Source: Nocardia sp. (lineage in GTDB: Bacteria; Actinomycetota; Actinomycetes; Mycobacteriales; Mycobacteriaceae). From it: a DNA stretch of 5,441 bases. The notes under the pieces are model-generated. The model searched no databases, was not told the DNA's origin, and saw only the letters and a list, made by a program, of their open reading frames with translations. The stretch covers positions 1-5,441 of the forward strand of contig JAFMQT010000341.1 in NCBI GenBank assembly GCA_017354515.1, read 5' to 3'. Positions 1 to 4,275 of the stretch are shown piece after piece. A program made the position numbers and the translations under genes. Each line of letters opens with the position of its first letter. Within the stretch, counting starts at the first letter, position 1.

Positions 1-1325
1 TGCCGCAGTCGCCGCACACCGGCGTCGTTGCGGGCCAGCCGGGCGGGCGCGCCCGCGGCGGGCCGGCGTCCGGTTTCGGCCAGGGTGCGCTCGATATCCA
101 GAGGTGCTGCCTCCCACCAGGATCGGTGCGTCGGGATGACATCGTCATCGGGATGCGACATCGACAGGTGCCGGGGCCGGCCCAGACCGAACACGACATC
201 GAACAGGGCGTGTGCGGACTCGGCGGTGGGCGCCGCGGCGAACCAGCCGGCCAGATGCCGCAGCGCCGACTCCCGGCTGACCCCGCCCCGTCGGGTCTCG
301 GTGACCCGGCGCAGAAGTGACAGCACCGCCGCGATCGCGCTCATCGTCGCCTCCCGTAGTCGATCGGCCTCGGTGTCGGGTGCGGGTTCGGCGGCGTCGG
401 GGCGGTCCCGGGTGGTCACGAACCAGCCGCGCAGTCCCTGCCAGCGGGCCCGCCAATCCGCTTCGCGCGCCGCCGAATCCAGCATTACCCGCTCATCGCA
501 GCCGGCCGCGCGGGTGATCAGCTCCTCGATGCCGGTGTCCTCGACTTCGCCGATCGCGGCCGCCAGCCTGGGTGCGTAGCGGGCCAGGTCCATACTGAAT
601 TCGCGCATATGCGCCAGCAGCGCATCCTTGTGCGCCAGAAAGGTTTCCGGGGTCGCCTCGGTGGTGCGCACCAGATCCCCGAGGGTCAGATAGAAGGTCG
701 CCGCCCGCTCGGCCAGCTCCGACAGCGCCGCGTCCAGCCGGCTCAGGATCCGGTACACCCGTTCGGCGTCGCCGGTGCGATTGGCATGAGCCAGTGCCCG
801 CAGGTCGGCCAGGATCTCCGGCAGCACCAGGCGGGAGAGGGAGGCTTGGTCCAGGTTCGCGTCCAGCACCTCGGCCACGGCCCGGTAGGCTTGATAGCCG
901 GCCCGGGAGAACTGATAGACGTAATGGCGGTTGCGGTATTCGGCCAGGGTGGCCGCCCGCGAGCCGTCGTAACTGCGTTCGAGCACACCCCAGCTGTGCA
1001 ATTGCTCGAGTAGCGGGCCGATCTCGACGGCGCCGAGCCGCGGCGCCCCGGGCATGCCCGCGAGCAGATCGGCGACCTCCCCGGCGTGCAGCAGCACCAC
1101 ATACGCCGCGCGCGCTTGATCGAAGCCGCGCAGCACCCACAGATAGTCCGCGCGCCGGTCGGCGGTGGTGAACGCGAACAGCCGCAATCTGTCCGCGTCG
1201 GAGAATCCGGGGGATCCAACCTGGTCACCGGCACCGTCGAACAGCGCGGACTCGGCGGCCGGCAATCGATCAGCAGACTCGGTCACCGGGCCGAGCGTAA
1301 TACCCGCGCGGGTGCCGCCGCGCAT
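1..1325 (-). CDS. jetA: Wadjet JetA-like protein, DUF2397/TIGR02677 family (3' end beyond window)
   Basis: One uninterrupted minus-strand frame of 441 codons runs from ATG 1323-1325 off the left edge; the family is usually about 500 residues, so perhaps 50-70 are missing. Family marks visible in the translation: an N-terminal block RLFAFTTADRRADYLWVLRG (residues 48-67); a winged-helix-like segment (about 97-150) with EIGPLLEQLHSWGVLERSYD then RHYVYQFSRAGYQAYR; a long helical middle (about 165-300); and a C-terminal block with GRPRHLSMSHPDDD and SWWEAAPLDI (about 382-411). From family knowledge, DUF2397 is the kleisin-like JetA subunit that joins KITE-like JetB and SMC-like ATPase JetC; with nuclease JetD the complex cleaves circular plasmids. 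The partners should follow to the left and are not visible. The start is uncertain: no Shine-Dalgarno precedes ATG 1325, and GTG 1352, GTG 1286 or TTG 1391 are alternatives. It lies 62 nt after the XRE regulator stop, same strand, so co-transcription is likely. The family call is strong; complete Wadjet is inference. Confidence 0.85.
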   Translation of the reverse strand, partial: MRGGTRAGITLGPVTESADRLPAAESALFDGAGDQVGSPGFSDADRLRLFAFTTADRRADYLWVLRGFDQARAAYVVLLHAGEVADLLAGMPGAPRLGAVEIGPLLEQLHSWGVLERSYDGSRAATLAEYRNRHYVYQFSRAGYQAYRAVAEVLDANLDQASLSRLVLPEILADLRALAHANRTGDAERVYRILSRLDAALSELAERAATFYLTLGDLVRTTEATPETFLAHKDALLAHMREFSMDLARYAPRLAAAIGEVEDTGIEELITRAAGCDERVMLDSAAREADWRARWQGLRGWFVTTRDRPDAAEPAPDTEADRLREATMSAIAAVLSLLRRVTETRRGGVSRESALRHLAGWFAAAPTAESAHALFDVVFGLGRPRHLSMSHPDDDVIPTHRSWWEAAPLDIERTLAETGRRPAAGAPARLARNDAGVRRLR

Positions 1326-1387
1326 CCGGGTTTCGGCGCGGCGCCCGGCCACGGCCCGGTGCGGGCGAGGGGAGTGCCGGGAGCCGA

Positions 1388-2620
1388 TCAATCGTGCGAG
1401 AGGGCCCGCAGTTGGTCGAGGTAGGCGCGGGTGCGCGGATCGCACGGATACTGCTCGATCATCTCCCGCGCGGTCTCGCCCGCGATCCACAACAGCGACG
1501 GCAGCGAGCGCCGCTTACCGTCGAAGGCCCGAACCCCCTCGTCCACGGCCAGTTCCAGATCGCGATCGCGCACCGCGACCACCGCCAGGGTCAGCTGCGC
1601 CTCCGACACCCGCATGGGTTTGCGGACCGAACCGTCCATCCCGGTCGAGGTACTGATGACACGGCGGGCATACTCCTCCGCCGGTCGATTGTCACCGGCG
1701 ACCCTGCAGCAATCCATCGCGTAGAAGTCGAACTTCTCCGGATCGACCACGAAGTGATTGTCCAGATTCACCGGATCACCGAGCCCGCGCAGAATCCGCC
1801 GCCCTTCCTCCAGTGAGCGGTCCATCGCCTCGCGGTCGCCGATCCGGGCCCACGCCTTGGCCTGCTGGGCCGCCAGCTGCACGCCGACGCCCAGATCGCG
1901 GCAGTTCTCCAGGGCCGCCCCCGCGGCCTCGATCGCGCCCCGGTAATTGCCCTGCGTGACGGCGAACCAGGCCGACAATTCCGCACTCCAGCCGATGATT
2001 TCGCGATGTTCGGCCTCCTGGCCCAGCGACAGCGCCGCCCGCCGGGTGGCCTCGGCGGCGGTGCGCCGGCCCAGGTCGTAGTCGACGCAACCGACCAGCA
2101 GGGCCACCCATCCGGCCAGTACCAGCACTTCTCGATGCTGGGACAGGGTCAGCCGCCCGTCCAGCAGGGCGGTGATCCGGCGCAGCCACGCGGTGCCCTC
2201 GGCATGCAGTTCGTGCGGATCGGCGAACGGATATTCGCAGCACAGGCGCTCGGCGGTGATCCGGATGGCGTCCAGGGTCGCCACCGAGACATCCGACATG
2301 CGCAGCCGTCCGATGAACTCGAGGGTGTCCATGCCGGTGGACGAGAGCAGTTCATCGTCCCGGTTCGGGCGGGCTTTCGGGAAGAATGCGGCGGTCACGG
2401 TGTCGAATGCCGCCGCGATGATCGGAGCGTAGAAATCGTCGGGTCGCGACTCGCCCGATTCCCAGCGTCGCCAGTTGCGCAGGAGGGTACTGTCTGTCGG
2501 CAGGTTGTGGCTCGACTTGGCGCGCATGGCGCGTACCGCATCGGCTTGGGACCACCCCCTGGCATCGCGTTCGGAGCGCATTCGGACAGCCCAAACGGGT
2601 CGATCGTCAGTCGCGGCCAC
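1388..2620 (-). CDS. XRE-type HTH regulator with TPR-like C-terminal region
   Basis: This 410-residue protein starts at GTG 2618-2620. That is the only usable start at this end, because an in-frame TAG lies at 2636-2638. Residues 10-72 form an XRE-like DNA-binding domain (RGWSQADAVRAMRA, then LLRNWRRWESGESRPDDFY), with a longer-than-usual link before the recognition segment. Residues about 100-400 are Ala/Leu-rich paired helices of TPR type, including a conserved-looking block NLDNHFVVDPEKFDFYAMDC (285-304). The architecture matches a large actinobacterial family of about 400-residue regulators, common in Streptomyces, whose ligands are mostly unknown. No membrane segment or signal peptide is seen. 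It lies directly upstream of jetA on the same strand and diverges from the resolvase-like gene. A cluster of CAGATG repeats lies in its promoter region, so autoregulation is plausible. Control of the Wadjet genes is inferred from position only. Confidence 0.88.
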   Translation of the reverse strand: MAATDDRPVWAVRMRSERDARGWSQADAVRAMRAKSSHNLPTDSTLLRNWRRWESGESRPDDFYAPIIAAAFDTVTAAFFPKARPNRDDELLSSTGMDTLEFIGRLRMSDVSVATLDAIRITAERLCCEYPFADPHELHAEGTAWLRRITALLDGRLTLSQHREVLVLAGWVALLVGCVDYDLGRRTAAEATRRAALSLGQEAEHREIIGWSAELSAWFAVTQGNYRGAIEAAGAALENCRDLGVGVQLAAQQAKAWARIGDREAMDRSLEEGRRILRGLGDPVNLDNHFVVDPEKFDFYAMDCCRVAGDNRPAEEYARRVISTSTGMDGSVRKPMRVSEAQLTLAVVAVRDRDLELAVDEGVRAFDGKRRSLPSLLWIAGETAREMIEQYPCDPRTRAYLDQLRALSHD

Positions 2621-2626
2621 AGCTGT

Positions 2627-2632
2627 AGTATC
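2627..2632 (-). promoter_or_regulatory. Candidate -10 box of the XRE regulator gene
   Basis: Read on the minus strand the hexamer is GATACT, matching TATAAT at 4 of 6 positions, and preceded by TGG (an extended -10 TGn). Exactly 6 nt (ACAGCT) separate it from the GTG start at 2620, so transcription would begin at or next to the start codon. No convincing -35 is seen (ATACAT at 2650-2655 with a 17-nt spacer). The nearest Shine-Dalgarno-like stretch, GGGA, is about 10 nt from the start and overlaps this hexamer. Confidence 0.45.
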
Positions 2633-2645
2633 CCACTAGCAAACG

Positions 2646-2716
2646 GCAGATGTATGGAATAGGGCATACGGATGTCCGTCATTGACATCTGCAATTGCAT
2701 TTGCAGATGACAGATG
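2646..2716. promoter_or_regulatory. Operator-like cluster of four CAGATG/CATCTG sites
   Basis: Four copies of one hexamer sit in 70 bp of the divergent control region. Plus-strand CAGATG is at 2647-2652, 2704-2709 and 2711-2716; the minus-strand copy (CATCTG) is at 2686-2691. Three carry a preceding G (GCAGATG) and the fourth reads ACAGATG. The second and third form a perfect 9-bp inverted repeat, CATCTGCAA (2686-2694) and TTGCAGATG (2701-2709), around a 6-nt spacer. The first site falls in the -35/-10 region of the regulator's candidate promoter, where bound protein could repress it. The XRE regulator is the obvious candidate binder, by inference. A further small inverted repeat, ACGGA-TG-TCCGT, lies at 2668-2679. 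Confidence 0.6.
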
Positions 2717-2773
2717 CTTGTCGTGGGTGGTTTTTCCGCCCGCTGCGGTACCGGAGCAACTCGTTACAGCAGT

Positions 2774-2789
2774 ACCCCGCACGCGGGGT
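2774..2789 (+). promoter_or_regulatory. Perfect 7-bp inverted repeat upstream of the resolvase-like gene
   Basis: ACCCCGC (2774-2780) and GCGGGGT (2783-2789) are exact reverse complements separated by AC. As RNA it would fold to a 6-bp GC stem with a CACG loop. No T-run follows, so it is not a classic terminator. It lies 49 nt before the GTG start, and could be a leader hairpin or a protein-binding palindrome. No clear -10 box for this gene was found in 2717-2828; TTAAAT at 2817-2822 is too close to the ribosome binding site to be convincing. Confidence 0.35.
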
Positions 2790-2828
2790 GATCCAACACA
2801 GAGAACAGCGGATCCCTTAAATCCAAAC

Positions 2829-2833
2829 GGAGG
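2829..2833 (+). promoter_or_regulatory. Ribosome binding site of the resolvase-like gene
   Basis: GGAGG is placed 5 nt before GTG 2839. It is the only textbook Shine-Dalgarno sequence in the window and decides the start of this small gene. Confidence 0.8.
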
Positions 2834-2838
2834 TTCGG

Positions 2839-3144
2839 GTGGAAGCGTTGATCTATGGATATGTGCGTGACGACTTGGCCGACGGCCATGCCGCCGAGCT
2901 CGAGGACGCGATGTACAGCTTCGCCGATGAGGTCGGCCTATGCTTCGCCGCCACGTTCCATGAATCGACCCAGGGTGACGGCACCGCGTTCGCGGAGCTG
3001 ACGGCCGAACTCAAGCGCGCCGAAGCCCATCACGTGGTGGTCCCATCACTCGATCATCTCGCGGGTCAGACCATTCCCCGCGAGGTGCTGCTGGCGAAAC
3101 TGGCCGCGGACGCGGAAGCGCAGGTCCTGATCGTCGACACCTGA
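2839..3144 (+). CDS. Small resolvase-like protein lacking catalytic residues
   Basis: A 101-residue protein starting at GTG 2839-2841, with GGAGG at 2829-2833 spaced 5 nt away; this supports the start. The fold pattern resembles the N-terminal domain of serine recombinases: a first strand IYGYVR (5-10), then helix, then CFAATFHES (35-43), a helix ELTAELKRAE (53-62), and VVVPSLDHLAG (66-76). Compared with gamma-delta resolvase (GYARVS, LDRLGR), the position of the nucleophilic serine appears to be Asp12, and the two arginines of LDRLGR appear as His73 and Gly76. There is no C-terminal DNA-binding domain. It is therefore unlikely to recombine DNA. Similar short proteins occur in actinomycetes (recalled, not searched) and their role is not established. 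It diverges from the XRE regulator across the repeat-rich control region and could be a partner or target of it, which is inference. Its composition is like that of neighbouring genes, and it is intact. Confidence 0.82.
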   Translation: MEALIYGYVRDDLADGHAAELEDAMYSFADEVGLCFAATFHESTQGDGTAFAELTAELKRAEAHHVVVPSLDHLAGQTIPREVLLAKLAADAEAQVLIVDT

Positions 3145-3169
3145 GGGGCGTCGAAACCGGGCATGCGGA

Positions 3170-3196
3170 CCCGGATCCGAGCGACGCGGATCCGGG
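3170..3196. terminator. GC-rich hairpin between convergent genes, probable bidirectional terminator
   Basis: CCCGGATCCG (3170-3179) and CGGATCCGGG (3187-3196) are perfect reverse complements around a 7-nt loop AGCGACG. The 10-bp stem begins 25 nt after the stop of the resolvase-like gene and ends 8 nt short of the PAC2 stop codon, so it can serve both. No T-tract follows on either strand, which is common for actinobacterial terminators but lowers certainty. Confidence 0.65.
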
Positions 3197-3204
3197 GATC
3201 GGCA

Positions 3205-4128
3205 CTACCGACCGAAGCCGCCCTTACCGCCCCCGCCCCGGCGGCGCAGGTACTTCTCGAATTCGGCGGCGATGGCATCACCGTCGATCTTGGACATCGC
3301 GTCGTCGAGATCGACGGCGGCGTCACCGCGCTCCTCGAGGGAGCGCACGTACTCGGTGACCTCCTCGTCGTCCTCGGTCATCTCGTCGACCGCGGCCTCC
3401 CAGTCCTCGGCTTGGGCCGGTAGTTCACCGAGCGGCACCTCCAGATCCAGCACATCTTCGACGCGACTGAGCAGGGAGATGGTGGCCTTCGGATTGGGCG
3501 GCTGGGACACATAGTGCGGAACGGCCGCCCAGAACGAGATGGCGGGCACTCCGGCGCGTACACACGCGTCCTGCAGGACCCCGGTGATCCCGGTCGGGCC
3601 CTCGTAGCGGGTCTGTTCGAGACTGAACTGCTCGGCCGCGTCCTTGCTGTAGGCGGTTCCGGTGACCGGAACCGGCCGGGTGTGCGGGGTGTCTGCGAGC
3701 AGGGCTCCCAGGATCACCACCGTGCTGACACGCAATTGCTCGATCATCTCGATGATGTCGGTACAGAACGCCCGCCAGCGCATATTGGGTTCGACGCCGC
3801 GCAGCAGGACGATATCGCGTCCGCTGCCCGGGGGCGAGCAGACCGACAGGGTGGTGGCCGGCCACTGGATCTCGCGGGTCACACCGTCGACCTGGCGCAC
3901 GGTGGGGCGATTGACCTGATAGTCGTAATAGTCCTCGGAATCGAGTTCGGCGAGGGGTTCGGCGTCCCAGATCAGTTCCAGGTGTTCGACGGCGCCGCTG
4001 GCGGCGTCGGCGGCGTCGTTCCAGCCTTCGAAGGCGGCCACGAGAATCGGATCGCGCAACGTCGGCAGGGCCGGGTCGGCGGCCGATTCCGGTTCGGACG
4101 ACGGGGCCGGATCGGTTGACGGGTTCAC
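3205..4128 (-). CDS. PAC2 family protein
   Basis: A 307-residue protein starting at GTG 4126-4128 and ending with TAG at 3205-3207. The N-terminal 24 residues are Pro/Ser/Glu-rich and probably disordered. The PAC2 domain covers about 25-230: DPILVAAFEGWNDAADAASG (26-45), RDIVLLRGVEPNMRWRAF (104-121), VVILGALLADTPHTRPVPVT (137-156) and WAAVPHYVSQPPNPKA (200-215). An acidic helical tail follows (about 240-290), ending in a basic Gly-rich stretch RRRGGGGKGGFGR. The family is named after eukaryotic proteasome assembly chaperone 2. Actinobacterial members resemble Rv2125, and their function is not settled, although a proteasome link has been considered because these bacteria have 20S proteasomes. 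It diverges from metH across 147 bp, matching the Rv2125-metH arrangement of mycobacteria, so this is core genome. There is no good Shine-Dalgarno sequence; a TAGGCT hexamer 6 nt before the start suggests a leaderless message. Confidence 0.93.
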   Translation of the reverse strand: MNPSTDPAPSSEPESAADPALPTLRDPILVAAFEGWNDAADAASGAVEHLELIWDAEPLAELDSEDYYDYQVNRPTVRQVDGVTREIQWPATTLSVCSPPGSGRDIVLLRGVEPNMRWRAFCTDIIEMIEQLRVSTVVILGALLADTPHTRPVPVTGTAYSKDAAEQFSLEQTRYEGPTGITGVLQDACVRAGVPAISFWAAVPHYVSQPPNPKATISLLSRVEDVLDLEVPLGELPAQAEDWEAAVDEMTEDDEEVTEYVRSLEERGDAAVDLDDAMSKIDGDAIAAEFEKYLRRRGGGGKGGFGR

Positions 4129-4134
4129 CCGGTC

Positions 4135-4140
4135 AGCCTA
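4135..4140 (-). promoter_or_regulatory. Candidate -10 box of the PAC2 gene
   Basis: On the minus strand the hexamer reads TAGGCT, fitting the actinobacterial TANNNT pattern. Six nt (GACCGG) separate it from GTG 4128, the spacing expected if the start codon is the transcription start. No recognisable -35 box. Confidence 0.4.
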
Positions 4141-4163
4141 CGGCGTAGTGGGGGGATCGTTCA

Positions 4164-4175
4164 TCGGATATCCGA
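4164..4175. repeat. 12-bp perfect palindrome in the PAC2-metH intergenic region
   Basis: TCGGATATCCGA is fully self-complementary. Beyond a mismatched pair (4163/4176) a further 2 bp match on each side (4161-4162 with 4177-4178). It lies 36 nt upstream of the PAC2 start, in a place suitable for an operator. No known regulator motif was matched to it. Confidence 0.35.
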
Positions 4176-4203
4176 CGATCGCGCGTGTCGAGCGGTGGGG
4201 TCG

Positions 4204-4230
4204 CGCACCGGCCGCCGATTCGCCGGTGCG
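4204..4230. repeat. 9-bp inverted repeat in the PAC2-metH intergenic region
   Basis: CGCACCGGC (4204-4212) and GCCGGTGCG (4222-4230) are perfect reverse complements around a 9-nt loop. It lies 45 nt before metH, between divergent genes, so it is not a terminator for either. It could be an operator or a metH leader hairpin. In GC-rich DNA such repeats also arise by chance. Confidence 0.35.
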
Positions 4231-4262
4231 GTCCTGCGGCCGGGGTAGTCGCCGACGGCAAT

Positions 4263-4268
4263 TAGGGT
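4263..4268 (+). promoter_or_regulatory. Candidate -10 box of metH
   Basis: TAGGGT fits TANNNT and is followed by 7 nt (GGAGTAC) before ATG 4276. If used, transcription would start at or within 1 nt of the ATG, and GGAG would not function as a Shine-Dalgarno sequence. A promoter further upstream giving a normal leader is the alternative. Confidence 0.35.
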
Positions 4269-4275
4269 GGAGTAC

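Noticed and set aside
493..1234. Long minus-strand frames at 493-1140 and 743-1234
   Set aside because: Both are Arg/Gly/Pro-rich or Trp/Cys-rich translations lying in the other frames of the DUF2397 gene, which gives a coherent protein across the whole stretch.
1326..1387. Terminator between the regulator and jetA
   Set aside because: The gap is GC-rich with only short 4-bp self-complementary pieces (GGCC-GT-GGCC); no stable hairpin comparable to that at 3170-3196.
2682..2687. Perfect TTGACA as a -35 box for the resolvase-like gene
   Set aside because: No -10-like hexamer is found 16-19 nt downstream; the match lies in the inverted repeat and may be accidental.
2395..2700. Minus-strand ATG frame starting at 2700
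   Set aside because: It is out of frame with the XRE regulator, whose HTH domain is clearly encoded in the frame starting at GTG 2620.
2682..2870. Plus-strand frame beginning with TTG inside the control region
   Set aside because: It overlaps the operator cluster and the start of the resolvase-like gene, has no ribosome binding site and shows no family resemblance.
2839..3144. Active serine resolvase or mobile-element recombinase
   Set aside because: The catalytic serine and key arginines are absent, there is no DNA-binding domain, and no inverted or direct terminal repeats flank it.
4129..4275. Cobalamin or SAM riboswitch upstream of metH
   Set aside because: No B12-box-like sequence or SAM riboswitch core was recognised, the space is only 147 bp shared with a divergent gene, and a possible promoter sits directly before the ATG.
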